From NCBI GenBank assembly GCA_003024785.1, contig PUQB01000230.1:305257-369256 (forward strand): 64,000 bases of DNA, written 5' to 3'. The notes below the pieces were generated by a model, which saw nothing but the letters and a program-made list of their open reading frames with translations, had not been told where the DNA came from and did not search any database. The translations under genes and the position numbers were made by a program. Source of the stretch: Selaginella tamariscina. Its lineage: Eukaryota > Streptophyta > Lycopodiopsida > Selaginellales > Selaginellaceae. This document shows positions 12,780-24,663 of the stretch, one piece after another. How positions within the stretch are numbered: the first letter of the stretch is position 1; each line of letters opens with the position of its first letter.

Positions 12780-13410
12780 GTTTAACTATTGTTTATAATG
12801 TGTAACAATAAAAACATATTACATGCTTTAAAACATGAGATCCTTAATTGACACTTGTAAGCTTGGACATTGCTGGAAGATTGGGCTTGTACCTACAAAT
12901 ATACACATTGGCATATGTTACACCTCAATACACTCTCCTCTCTCGAACAGATACAACACACACTACAACTATATACACAGTATATATATTACAGGTCTCT
13001 TCAGCAGATACATCTGACAGTACAGGAGCACATACACACGCAAGATCCTTACTTGAACAAATATATACACAACTAACCACGCACGCACACACACACACAG
13101 ACACGATCCTTACTTGGACGTCGGTGTAGCCTTACGGTCCTATACACATCAAAACATATATATATATTAGGAATATCATATACAATATGTATATTACAAA
13201 CAGCCACACTTACTTCACAGCTTCCAAACCTTCGCGAAGCTTGGATGCGTACGTCACCTTGGGCTAGAACAAATAGTGAGTCCACGCTAAACAAAGCAGG
13301 GAAGATACAACCATAAACACAGGGATGCATAAGAATTGTTCTACTGGTGTTTAAAAAGGTTACACGCACACACGCGCACACACACACACATTTAAAAAGT
13401 CTGATTATGC
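12780..13410. repeat. Segmental repeat, partial copy D
   Basis: Starts with ACATGCTTTAAAACATGAGA and follows block by block the sequence at 19,690-20,250 and 33,690-34,290. It includes GGAAGATTGGGCTTGTACCT, CTCTTCAGCAGATACATCTG, the CA-rich stretch, CTTGGATGCGTACGTCACCT and GGTTACACGCACACACGCGC. After the CA run the similarity stops, so this copy lacks the NTPase gene that follows in copies A and B. Short open frames here are only read-through of the repeat. Confidence 0.85.
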
Positions 13411-13581
13411 AGGTGGATCTGTTGTAGCTGGTGCATTTACCTTTATAACAAATTTTAATAGTTAGGCCAGCTAATCCCTTTGATATGTGGAAAACAGCAG
13501 CAGCTCAAATTAAATTGGTGAAATAAGTGTGGGTGTGTAAACTATCGTTGGCTTAAATTTAGGTCTCGTTTAGCTATAGCT

Positions 13582-13659
13582 ATGGCGTCGCTGATGATTG
13601 ATGAATTCAGAAGAGTGGCTTTCCTCTACGAGCCTCTACTTCGACAAGAACCATTCTAT
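13582..13659 (+). CDS. Possible first coding exon, unidentified
   Basis: ATG followed by 26 sense codons ending exactly at a GTAAGT donor. The peptide begins MASLMIDEFRRVAFLYEPLL. Composition is coding-like against an AT-rich background. A possible second exon at 17,153-17,216 (acceptor TTTTGATAG, donor GTAGGTT) would join in frame and encode a hydrophobic stretch (GVARIFILVVHLKLYGVIF). The intron would then contain the whole palindrome. I do not recognise the protein, and a chance open frame is possible. Confidence 0.25.
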
Positions 13660-13729
13660 GTAAGTCTCTCTCTCTCATTTGTGCACACACACACACACTC
13701 TATTTTGTGTTTTTTGATTTTTTCCAATT

Positions 13730-15882
13730 TGTTATACTAATTTACCTGTATAAATGAAAATAAAATATTAGTATATGTAATTAATAAATGAATATTTTAT
13801 TTGTCTACATATTAGTATGATTTATATTTTAATTTTAAGTTTATTTAAATGATACTCAAATCTACAAATTTGTTTAAGTAAATTATGTATTTAAATTATT
13901 ATTCATTATTTTTGAATTTATTAGTTATTAAATTTAATTTATCCATAATCATTATATATATATATATATATTTTTAATATATATCTATTATCTTTGTGCA
14001 TATACCACTAGATATATGATTGAAAATACATAATACTCTTTATGTATTGTGATTATGCATTATACACTTGTCTCTCCTCCCTCTTTCTCTCGTGAATATC
14101 TACGTCATGAATATCTACATAGATGTTGGAGAGAGAAAAAGTATCTATATTGATATATATACATATGTGTTTATGACATACATGAATGATGTATATATAT
14201 ATACTATTATACCATTCATAACTCGTGTATTTATACTCACATACTTAAGTATAGGAGAGAAATGAAATCCTTGTTAGAAGTTTCACATCCTTTAATGATT
14301 TAAAAAATGATTGGCTATATAACTATTTATTATGACTTTAAACATTTGGTATTGAGGATTTTAATGTTAATCGTTTTAAGTTTATAAAAGAAACGAAACA
14401 ACACCTTTCGTTACTTATTATATGCCCCAGACAACGGTATGTTGTGTGTATGTACATAACTATATAACAATAGTTTTATTTTTAAAACTTTAATAAACAT
14501 GAGATTATCTTAAATAAAAATAGAGATTTACCTTTTCTTAGACGGTTAATGTAGTTCTAATTCATTATCTTGGTCAGTTTTAAATGGTGTATATATATGT
14601 GTGTTATAGCTTACTAATAAAATAAAATAGAGTTGTATATTTTTATAATTAAAGCATTTTATTATTATAAATGTTATACAATGTATATTATATAATATAA
14701 GTTTGACAATGCAATATATATTAAATATACACATTAATTAAATGGTTTAGATTTTATTATATAGTATATTTAATATTATTTAATTAAAATATTGCATTGT
14801 CGAGTTTTAAAGACAATAGGCATGCTCAAGTTAATATAGTTTTAAAAAAATTCATAATTTGTACAAACATGTGTTTATGTATATAATATTATATATATAC
14901 ACATTCTTATATATAATTTTATTTAACCATGTCTTACTAAATTTCGTATATGTCCCGTGTTATTTTTTTGTATCTGTGATATTAAAATTAATATTAAAGT
15001 GCATATAATATATAGATAATACATAATATCAATTATATAAATATATTTAATTTTATTATACATATATAAGTTTAGTGTTATTTTTATAATTAGTATATTT
15101 AATTATATATATTTAAATAAATAAAGTGTGTTTCTCATAATTAATGTATTTTACTATTAATTTTATTATAATTTGGTTTTTATATTTTATTAACATATAC
15201 ATAAATAAATACATGTTTACATACTTATATTTACATTTGTTAATATAACTTTTTTCTTTAAAAAAATATGTGTTAATACGAAAATTTCTATTTGTATTAA
15301 AAATGTATTTCTTTAAGGTATTATTCATAAATTTCTTTTTTTAATAATAATATATTAAAAATTTTAAAACTTGAAATTTTTATTTGATAAACTCAATAAA
15401 TCTCAAGTTCTAGAAAATTTAATATATTTTTATTGAAAAAAGAGATTTTATAAATAATATTTGAAAGGAATATATTTTTAATTCGGTAGTAGAATTTTCC
15501 TATCAATACATATATTTTTCTAAAGAAAAAATTATATTAATAGGTGTAGATATACATATGTAAGTATGTATTTATTTATGTATATGTTAAATAAAGTATA
15601 AAAAAATAATTTATGATAAAGTTAATAATAAAATACATTAATTATGAGAAACATACTTTATTTACTTAAATATATATAATTAAAAACACTAACTATAAAA
15701 ATAATATTAGCTTATGTATGTATAATAAAAGTAAATACATTTATATAATTAATGTTATATATTATTTATATATTGTATGCACTTCAATATAAAATTTGAT
15801 GTAAAAAACAAAGAATAATATGGGACATATATAAATTTAATATGACATGGTTTAAATAAATTATATATATAAATGTGTGTAT

Positions 15883-15925
<43 letters not shown>

Positions 15926-16800
15926 TACGTATACATGTTTGTACAAGTTATACATTTTTTCAAAATTATAGTGACTTGAAGATGTCTATTATATTTAAAA
16001 TTCGACAATGCAATGTTTTAATTAAATGGTATTAGGTATATTATATACTAAATTTAAACCATTAATTATGTGTATATTTAATTATATACTGTATTGTTAA
16101 CTTATATTGTATAACATATAATATACCATTATATAACATTTCCTAACAGTAAATGCTTTAATTATAAGAAATACACAATTTATTTTATTTTATTAATAAG
16201 GTATAATACACACACCATTTAAAGTTGGTTAAGGTAATGAATTGGAGCTTTATTAATTGTTTAAGATAAGATAAATCCTTATATTTTATTTAAAATGTAT
16301 CCCATGTATTCATCAAAGTTTTAAAAGTAAAATTATTATTATATACATATACATACACACATAACATATTGTCTTTTAGGGCATACAATAGCTAATGAAA
16401 AGTGTTATTTTCGTTTCTTTTATAAATTTAAACAATTAATATTAAGATCTTCAATATCAAGTGTTTAAAAGCCATAACAAACAATTATATAAGTTATCTT
16501 CTTTTAAATCATTAAAGAATGTGAGACTTTCAATAAAGATTTTGTTCTCCTCCTAAATTTAAATCTGCGAATATAAATGCACGAATGCAAATAACAAATA
16601 AATTTAAAAATAATGAGTGATAATTTAAATGTAATTATATAATAATTTACTTAAACAAATTTGTAGATTTGATTTTTAAGATGGTATCATTTGAATAAAC
16701 TTAAAATGAAATATAAAACATACTAATATGTAGACAAATTAAATATTCATTACGCAAAACTTAATAAGAAAAAATTTAGTATAAAAAAAAAATTGAACCT
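13730..16800. repeat. AT-rich palindrome of about 3 kb, centre near 15,385
   Basis: The left arm (about 13,730-15,375) is matched in order and inverted by the right arm (about 15,390-16,800). Pairs that can be read include TTTGTCTACATATTAGTATG (13,800) against CATACTAATATGTAGACAAA (16,715), AATCTACAAATTTGTTTAAG against CTTAAACAAATTTGTAGATT, and TATAAAAGAAACGAAA against TTTCGTTTCTTTTATA. Further pairs are AATTAAAGCATTTTATTATT against its counterpart near 16,155, and TTTCTCATAATTAATGTATT against AATACATTAATTATGAGAAA (15,635). The central spacer is only tens of bases. Arms differ by many small indels, so it is old. No coding content is supported. Confidence 0.8.
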
Positions 16801-16963
16801 TATATAATATTTTATTCTTAATAATTTTAATAGCATTCTTATGTGTTTACTCTGTTAATTCACTCATACAGTTAATTCTCTCGTACCTACACAGATTCAT
16901 ATTTCCGTTTTATACAATATTAATTATTATTTTAATTTTAGTACGAACTTTAATTGAAGGAAG

Positions 16964-16967
<4 letters not shown>

Positions 16968-17028
<61 letters not shown>
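16968..17028. repeat. (TA)n microsatellite
   Basis: About 60 bases of uninterrupted TA dinucleotides. Shorter TA runs lie at about 12,117-12,151, 13,955-13,972, 15,884-15,923 and 20,048-20,073. Confidence 0.95.
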
Positions 17029-17036
<8 letters not shown>

Positions 17037-17216
17037 ATTATTTGTAAAACACAAAAGTTTTAGATACATTCTAATCAATAAAATATTTCTAACTTTTTTT
17101 TTATTTTTGTTTTGTATATAATCAGGTTATACATTTTCAATTTTTTTGATAGGGTGTTGCCAGAATATTCATCCTTGTGGTGCATTTAAAGTTGTATGGA
17201 GTTATTTTTTATATTG

Positions 17217-18344
17217 GTAGGTTTATCAAATATAAACTAAAATTATATTTGTTATGTTCAATATTAATATATAACTTATGTTATGAGTTTCTTTATTAAA
17301 GTATAAAATATTTCACAAAGTTAATAGTAATAAAAGAAGCTTTTCCATTAAATTTATGTTAATTACTTTTAATAAGAACCATCAAAAGCTGGCGTAAAAT
17401 TCACTATTACATACAATTATTAAAACACTTAAAACCGATATTATGATGTTAAAATAAACTTCTTTAAAAAAATATATCGATTCTTAATTTAAATAATGAT
17501 AAATAATATCGATAATGAACTACTTATGTATGCAATTGAATTCTGTTCTTAATCATTTTAATTTTTACTTTCATGTTGTGTGTGTGCATGCGTGCGTACA
17601 ATTATATTATAATATATATATATATATATTCTGTATGTGTAAATATACACGTGTATACAGTATCTTTAATGTCGTCGGCCAGTGAATCCCCAACCTCAAT
17701 GCATTTGGAGTTCTGGTTTGGTTTTCTCATGCATTTAACTTTTCCACCTAGTTGCTCATACCCAGTACTACTATTATCATATGTAATACTTTGTATATCA
17801 TTAATTTACATTATATTAACTTATCTATTAGTAACACACACACACACACACCCTAAGTTCGTTACAAAATTTGAGCATTAATCTTTACCCGTCAGATACA
17901 TACATAAGAAAGCCACCTCTGTATCAGAATTAAGTATTTTTTAAATATGTATATATAAGCTAATACAGTGATTATATATGATTATAATATACATAAACTC
18001 TAAAGAATATTCTCAGGGATATTGTAGGTTTACATATTAATATTTAGAGTAAATATATTTATTATAAAGAATACTCAATTTAAGTAAATATTTGACAGGG
18101 TTTAAGTTTTATATAGATTCCGTACTATGTTCAAATACTAAAAGTATGATCAACTGGTTTATAATAATATATATTATTTCGTTTTAGAATTAAGGCGTTT
18201 TATATGCTCCTGCGTACATTTTTATTTAATTTAATTATTAAAATCCGGATACAGACCTTCAATAAACCCTTTCAAAATTCAAATCTTATATTTAAACATT
18301 AAAGTTATAATTTATTTAACTATAAAAAATGAAAATTCATATAC
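17217..18344. other. AT-rich intergenic with a small GC-richer island
   Basis: Mostly AT-rich. Bases 17,670-17,780 are less AT-rich and open in one frame, but I recognise nothing in them and see no splice partners. A (CA)n run is at about 17,834-17,852. Confidence 0.4.
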
Positions 18345-18530
18345 TCTGTGCTAGTAGTTACCTGTGATTGAGATGGAACGGATCCAACTTTTCACAAGGC
18401 GATTTAATCAGATGGTTCATATAGTACGTACGTGTCACAAAACATGTTGAATTATGTGAAGTTATATAAAGACAGAGCATGCCCAACTTGAGCGTATTCT
18501 GCTTTGTTTATCACCTGCTTGTAACATCAT
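18345..18530 (-). pseudogene. Exon-like remnant of an unidentified gene, copy A
   Basis: Equivalent to the exon-like block at about 33,000-33,160 in copy B and 50,980-51,140 in copy C. On the minus strand an acceptor-like CAG is followed by an open stretch reading VINKAEYARVGHALSLYK, then a stop. The protein is not recognised. Only this block of the remnant gene is retained in copy A. Confidence 0.3.
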
Positions 18531-19266
18531 AAATATGAGAGAGAGAGAGAGAGAGTTTAAGTATATGTATAAAGACAAACAGATAGGATAAACAGATACA
18601 CACGCACAGATATGCACAACACATGCATGGATGTGTGTTGTGTGTGTGTGTGTGTGTGTGTGCTAGTACTAACTAGCACATTCATATTTCTTGGCAATTA
18701 TATATGTTAGTTAATTATGCAATGTGTAAGTTTTATTGATTAAAAATAATAATAACAATAAATAGAAGAAACAAAATTATTTATGTTTGCAAAATATAAA
18801 AGAACACTTATTTGTTTATAGGGAAGTTTTTTATATTTCCAAATTTTTGAAACGGCTTAATAATACATACGTGCGCGTGTGTGTGTGTGTGAGAGAGAGA
18901 GATTATTTCTCTTTGTGAAACTAAAATGCCAGAAAAAAAGCTTATTTATGAGAGAGAGAGAGTGAGGGGTTAGAACTTGCAATTAGTTAAACTACTTAGC
19001 TAAAAACTAACTGATTAAAACTCCAACAATTCTTTGATAAAAATGTAAACCATTAGACACATTTTATTATGTATAGTATATTATTGTCATATACAATATA
19101 ATAATTTTAAAGCAATATATTATAAACATTATTTACAACAGCAGCAATAATAATGTACTATTTTATTATTTCTTAAAAGCATAATAATATTTATGTTTAT
19201 ATATACATAAGCATAATAATATTTAACACTTATGAAAATGTACATGCAAGCACGAGTGATTGCCAA

Positions 19267-19323
<57 letters not shown>
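19267..19323. repeat. Compound (GT)n(GA)n microsatellite
   Basis: A GT run followed directly by a long GA run. The same compound order occurs at 18,876-18,901, 32,923-32,966, 33,287-33,340, 50,912-50,966, 51,500-51,521 and 51,905-51,953. Confidence 0.95.
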
Positions 19324-19326
<3 letters not shown>

Positions 19327-20218
19327 CTATATCTTAATATGAATCATAAAGCTTGTACTTCTTTTATATATCAAATAAAAATAATTCTATCACAACCATT
19401 CAAAAGGAATGTTTATTTTTGAAATATTTTTTCATGTGCTGGTTAAGTTAAATTAATACCTTAAATATTAAAGTGTAAATCAGTTTAGTAGTTTTCATAT
19501 ATTACTATATATTATTCTTTAATGATTTACAAACTATAGTCATTTGTGATAAATAAATAAACTGTATAAATGTTTAAATATAAATAAAATGCAGTATCGA
19601 GCAGACCAAAAAATTAATATAAAATTTGGAACATATTACATGCTTTAAAACATGAGATCCTACTTAACACTTGTAAGCTTGGGCAATGATATTACATGCT
19701 TTAAAACATGAGATCCTTACTTAACACTTGTAAGCTTGGGCATTGCTGGAAGATTGGGCTTGTACCTACAAATATACACATTGCATATATTACACCTCAA
19801 TACACTCTCCTCTCTCGCACAGACACACAACACACACTACTATATACACAGATATATATATTACAGGTCTCTTCAGCAGATACATCTGACAGTACAGGAA
19901 ACATACACACACAAGATCCTTACTTGACAAGGCCTACAAATTATACACCAACTAACCACGCACGCACACACACGATCCTTACTTGGACGTCGGTGTAGCT
20001 TGGGCGTGTCTGCAGGGACGGACCTATACACATCAAAATATATATATTAATATATATATATATATATATATATTGTAGGAATATCATATACAATAGCCAC
20101 GGATGCGTACGTCACCTTGGGCCTAGAACAAATAGTGAGTCCACGCTAAACAAAGCAGGGAAGATACAACCATAAAAACAGGGATGCATAAGAATTGTTC
20201 TACTGGTGTTTAAAAAGG

Positions 20219-22172
20219 TTACACGCACACACGCGCACACACACACACATTGTGGTGGTGAATGTGGAGGTGGCAGAAAACCCACAGGCGGAGGAGGTGG
20301 TGAACAGCAGCGAAGATCTCACAGGTGGTGGGGTGGTAAAGGGCGTGGTGGTGGACTTGAACCCTTTGTTGGAAGAGGTGGTGGAAGTCGTGACGCCATA
20401 GTTTTGTAAATGTAGAAAGAGCATGATAAACAGCCTCCTTGTTCATCGATACCACTTCTGCAGCTTGATCTCGGAGTATTCGAGCCGCCTCCTGTTTTCG
20501 GAGTGCCTCCTGAAGGAGTTTGCGAGCTCCCTCTTGTTTCTCGACTGCATTCGTTAGGAGATTGTCAGCTTCCTTTTCTGCTTTGAGTGCCTCCTCTAGT
20601 GCATTTCCAGCATCTTTCTGACGTGCAGCCTCCCTCGCGGGCACCACCACCACCGAGCTGCAGTTGCAGTGACTCTATCTTCGGCTGCAGTGACTCTATC
20701 TTTGGCTGCAGTGACTTCGCGTTCGCTGCAGTGACTTCGCGTTCGGCTGAATCGTGGTGCAGGATGTGATCACTCCCTGCAACCAACGCACGATACGAAT
20801 CTTCACCACGTTATTCTGAGGTTGAAGGCATGACCAGTCGGCAGTCGAGGGGACTTCTCCAACTCAACCTTTTCACGAGCGTCCAAAATTTTTTTTAAAA
20901 AAATCCTGAAACCAAGAAAGAATAAGAGAACACGAAGCCAAATGTACCTTGGCCTCCTGATCTTCTGTGGCTGACGTCGTGGCTTACGTCATGTCAGATG
21001 CGGAAGCACATCCCGTTCCACCGTTCGTTGTTAGTAGCATCCACTAGCTGCCACAAATGAGCGAGGCTAGATCCTACCAAATAAACGTACCGCTCCGCCA
21101 AGTCTGTTGACCATGAGAACCCAAAGCGCTATCAACAAACCTCACAAGTTCCTCCTCAGGAATGGATGGCAGGTTGTATCCTTTTGCCCTCGTCAAAGCA
21201 TCCGCCTGGCGTTCCAGTATTCCCAAGCCCTGCTCCTCGGATGAAACAAGCCATACACTAAAACTTTTTCATCCCTAGCGCACTTCCCGATGCTTGCGAT
21301 ACTGTACAGGTCTCTCTCATCTAGCTTGTTCACGTTGTCCAAGATGATCACGAGGGAACTAGAAGCATCAGGACAAAGCCATCTCCTCCACACGTTACCA
21401 GCCACCGTGAGCCTGTCCCATACAGTGGCACCGCTCTTCCCCTTACAAGTTCATGAAGGAAGGGAACATTGCTCCATACTCCTTCTGGATTTTCTCCTCC
21501 AAGCCCATGGTGTGTAGTAGAACACAGCTTTTCCTCTCCTCTTTGCATGGTAGTGGTTTTCCCGCAGCCCGGGATTCCGAAGACTACCACAAACTGCGGG
21601 CTATCATTCATCATAACGAGCAACTCATCTTCAGCTTTGCTCGTGTCCACGTGCGGCTCTGGCAAAGAGAAATCGGGGAGCAGAGGGTGATTCAAGCGCC
21701 AGACGAGGAAGAAACCAAACGCCACAACCAGGCCGACCAGAGTCATGATCCCCTTCACGAGCATCCTCTTTAAATATCCGACTACTGTCTCCGACGCCTT
21801 CGGGACTTGACCGGCGGCGGCAGCGTCGGCGGGGGCACCTGTTCGTACTTCTCTGTGGACAGGGGAGGCAGCAGCGGAGGAGGCCGAAGAAGTCGAAAAC
21901 CCTAAACTTGTGGCTTGTGGCGGAGGAGGCGACGTCGGGAACTCTGGGCGGCGGAGAGAACCGCCGTCGACGGCGGCGGAGGAGGCGGACGTCGGGCGGC
22001 AGCAGAGAGAACCCGTCGGCGGCGGCGGAGGACGTCGGGAACTATGGGCGGCGACAGAGAGGGCCCATCCACCTCCAACACCTGACATCAAACCTGATGC
22101 TCGAGCCGACGGAGGAGGCGGACGTCGGGAACTCTGGGCGGCGGCAGAGAGGGCCATCCGCACTCGCATCAT
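20219..22172 (-). CDS. Membrane-anchored P-loop NTPase with C-terminal coiled coil, copy 1 (frameshifted)
   Basis: Unnamed protein read on the minus strand in several overlapping frames. From the N-terminus: a Pro/Ala/Ser-rich low-complexity region built on DNA repeats (22,170-21,870); a conserved KASETVVGYLKRM; a transmembrane segment (GIMTLVGLVVAFGFFLVW, about 21,755-21,700); then Walker A FGIPGCGKTTT (about 21,577-21,548). After a frame change comes Walker B (SSSLVIILDNVNKLDE, about 21,365-21,318). Then come the core blocks VLVYGLFHPRSRAWEYWNAR and LPSIPEEELVRFVDSALGS. The C-terminal 130 residues are Ala/Glu/Lys-rich and helical (ALEEALKAEKEADNLL, KLLQEALRKQEAARIL), probably a coiled coil. 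The layout resembles STAND/ATPase_2-type NTPases fixed to a membrane; this is inference from motifs and I cannot name a family. Short insertions and deletions break the frame between Walker A and B and in the C-terminal half. Confidence 0.6.
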
Positions 22173-22479
22173 CGAAAAAGCCCTAGAACCTAGATCGGAC
22201 GGCCGGGATTGAAATACCGTTGCCCTAAATGACCGAATATTCGTGCAGTGCTTCTGATTTCCAGATTTTAACCGAACCCTAGATTAAGCAAGGAGATTAG
22301 TAGAAAATTTAGTAGTTGATGGTCAAATATGAATTAACTAATAAAAATACATAATAATTAATGTTTATTGTTGATGTTTTTCAGGAATATAAAAAAATAA
22401 AACGAGTTTTTAAATAAATATTAACCTCAAAATTTCACAATCGTAATAGTTTTTAGTAGTCTTTCTTTTCATTTTTTTT
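22173..22479. other. Promoter side of NTPase copy 1
   Basis: AT-rich sequence, nearly identical to 36,258-36,500 in copy B. It contains AACCCTAGATTAAGCAAG and no coding signal. It lies upstream of the minus-strand NTPase and downstream of the minus-strand DUF300/LAZ1 fragment. Confidence 0.4.
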
Positions 22480-22995
22480 CTTGGGATAGTACCAAATGCC
22501 ACCGTCTCCACACAAAGCAAATTCTGATAAGCTTCTTCGATCCGGTTCACTTGGAGTCGCTTTTGCTTTGTGATGAATCCAGCAGATGCCAGCAGCTCGA
22601 GAACCACGCTCTTAAGAACAAAAACAAAACAAAGATATCCCCTGAAACGAGAGTGAAGAGCTTGTTTACCTACTAGAAGGAGAAGAAAATAACTCCTTTG
22701 ATGCACAGGAACTTTGCAAGCGGCTTGTGGGGAGCCAGCTCTTTCGCAAAAACGTGGTAGAATTGGATGAGCGAGTACATTGCCAGGTGACTGAGGAGTT
22801 GAGGACTATGGATATGATCCAGGTTATCATCCCCTCGTATAAACCACTTAGCTCCAGCCACACCATGAGAACAGAGAATACGGGCCAGATGACAACCAAC
22901 TGCCATGTCCAGAGCTTGAGCAGCTTGAGCGTCTTGTGATTTAGTGGGGCTTCATGCATGTGGCTGCTAAGTGGTCTTCCGGTGTTAATTTCTTG
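22480..22995 (-). pseudogene. Fragment of DUF300/LAZ1 (TMEM184-like) membrane protein, copy 1
   Basis: The minus strand encodes blocks typical of the plant DUF300/organic-solute-transporter-alpha-like family: LKLLKLWTWQLVVIWPVFSV, then ISIVLNSSV, then FYHVFAKELAPHKPLAKFL and CIKGVIFFSF (up to about 22,680). A likely intron follows, then ASAGFITKQKRLQVNRIEEA and YQNLLCVETVAFG (about 22,625-22,500). The family protein is several hundred residues with seven membrane spans. Only about 100 residues from the middle are present, with a one-base shift inside the first block. It is a captured or truncated fragment, duplicated in copy B. Confidence 0.7.
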
Positions 22996-24469
22996 TGTGA
23001 GCAACGCTAAGTTTTACAAGATGACCCTAAGAGTCTGACTCAGATGCCTAATTAAACAGAAGACTCAAAGTAATACCCTAAGCACCCTAGAATGACCATC
23101 CCCCAAACCCTAAGGATATCTCGAGTAGACCTTAAGATCCTATCCCAGTAGACCTAGACATGTCCTAACCCCACAAAGGAGATGTGTCTCACACATGCCC
23201 CTGTGACAAAATTAAGGCATCGTCACTTATCCCTTAAGGAATCATCCTCATCCGGGAAAACAACCCCTTTAGGGTGACAAAGGGTAACTAACCCTTAAGG
23301 GTTCGAGTGACCAAGTAATACCTTAGACCTAGGGTTAGTACTTAGTGAGGACATGAGTATGCACCGTAGGCGAACACGAGAATGTTCTGCTTAAGCAAAC
23401 TCCCTAAGGCTAGGTTTGAATAACTTTAAGTACATGACTTTGGAAGTGTCTCATGATAAGGCTTTTGTTAATGAGTTTAGGTTGTTCAACCCTTAAATCC
23501 TAAGAAAACACTCCCTAGCTAGGTGTGCCAAAGCACACCTAGTTACGAGACCTAGCCTCCCTTGAGTGAATGCCCAAAGTTTAGCACCCTAGTGCGAACA
23601 TAAACATATATGTTTACTAAAGTATTCAACCCCTTGACGAGAAACCCATGACATGACCCCAAAGGGTGTCAGAGTTTTGACCCAAAGGCCAACACGTGGC
23701 TACAGGTGGCCATTCAGCATCATCACCCTGTGTGAGCAACGCTAAGTTTCCCAGAACAACCCCAACGACCCCAGAGTTAAACTCTAATGCCCAAGTGGAC
23801 AGGAGACTTAGGGTTTAACCTAAGTCTCTCTAGAATGTCTACCCCCAAAACCCTTGAGGGATAACCCTAATTGACTTAGGGTCTTGCCCTAGAAGACCTA
23901 GACAGGCTCATGCCCTAACCCCTATCGAGGAGACGTGTGTTCCACACATACCCCCGTGACAGAGCTAAGGCATCGTCACTTACCCCTTGAGGAATCACCC
24001 TCATTTGGGAGTACAACCCCTTTAGGGCAACAAGGGGTACCTTGAACCACGACTAACCCCTAAGGGTTTGAGTGACCAAGTCATACCCTAGACCTAGGGT
24101 TAGTACTTAGTGAGGACACGAGTGTGCGCCGTAGGCGGACATGAGTGTTCTGCTAAGCAAACTCCCTAAGGCTAGGTTTGGGATAGCCCTAAGCACATGA
24201 CCTTGCGAGTGCCTCACAAAAGGGCTCTTGCTAACATGTTTAGGTTGTTCAACCCTTGAATTCCAAGGAGACACTCCTTAGCCAAGTGTGCTAAAGCACA
24301 CCTAGTTATGAGACCTAACCTCCCTTGAGCGGATGCCTAAGGCTTAGCACCCTAGTGCAAGCACAAGCATGTCTGTTTGCTAAAGTATCCAACCCCTTGG
24401 TAACAAGCCCATGACATAATCCCAAAGGGTGTGCCTCAGGCGTTGTACCATGTGACGTTTACCCAGTGT
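22996..24469. repeat. CCCTAA-rich repeat, two tandem units of about 735 bp
   Basis: Unit 1 starts at about 22,996 and unit 2 at about 23,730, both with TGTGAGCAACGCTAAGTTT. Both proceed through CACCCTAG/CCCCCAAA, GGAGA.GTGT..CACACAT.C, AAGGCATCGTCACTTA, GACCTAGGGTTAGTACTTAG, TTTAGGTTGTTCAACCCTT, and CACACCTAGTTA.GAGACCTA. No coding frame survives. The sequence is rich in CCCTAA and AGGGTT words but is not a telomeric array. Another degenerate copy starts at about 37,030. Confidence 0.8.
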
Positions 24470-24663
24470 CACATCTCCATGTGACACTGCCTTCCTCGAT
24501 GTGGGCTATCATGCCATAGCCTTAGGTTCAAGAGTTGCACCAAGTACCACAAACATGGCTCCTAAATGCCAACTTTAGAACCCCTTTATGAACCCTCAGG
24601 AACCAAGTAACGTGAATCTGTCAAACAAGATCCCACGCCCACAGTTGGACAAGGACACGGATG
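24470..24663. repeat. Host repeat interrupted by retrotransposon, left part
   Basis: Runs from the CATGTGACACTGCCTTCC block to TTGGACAAGGACACGGATG and resumes at 29,129 (TGCCTTGCTTGGCC). The uninterrupted arrangement is readable at 30,050-30,090. That comparison defines the insertion point. Confidence 0.85.

Larger units (their letters stand above)
18345..24650. repeat. Segmental duplication copy A
   Basis: Collinear with copy B (about 32,985-38,200) and partly with copy C (about 50,980-52,457). Shared landmarks: GATGGAACGGATCCAACTTT with the following block; the compound (GT)n(GA)n microsatellite; TTACATGCTTTAAAACATGA; the NTPase gene; the DUF300/LAZ1 fragment; and the CCCTAA-rich repeat. 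Block 18,600-19,250 is present in C but missing from B. A carries a local 60-bp duplication at 19,632-19,740. The right part is interrupted at 24,663 by the minus-strand retrotransposon. Confidence 0.85.

Noticed and set aside
13073-13387. Minus-strand frame shared by the repeat copies (also 33,953-34,135)
   Set aside because: Frame length changes between copies through indels, and there is no conservation at codon level.
17573-17881. 102-residue open frame on plus strand
   Set aside because: Begins and ends in microsatellite-like TA/CA sequence. The residues are low-complexity and there is no known domain.
20195-20409. Gly/Arg-rich plus-strand protein
   Set aside because: It is the reverse strand of the C-terminal part of the minus-strand NTPase; all frames are open because of GC-rich low complexity.
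22996-24469. CCCTAA-rich DNA as a telomere remnant
   Set aside because: The words are scattered inside a complex 735-bp unit; there is no uninterrupted (TTTAGGG)n array.
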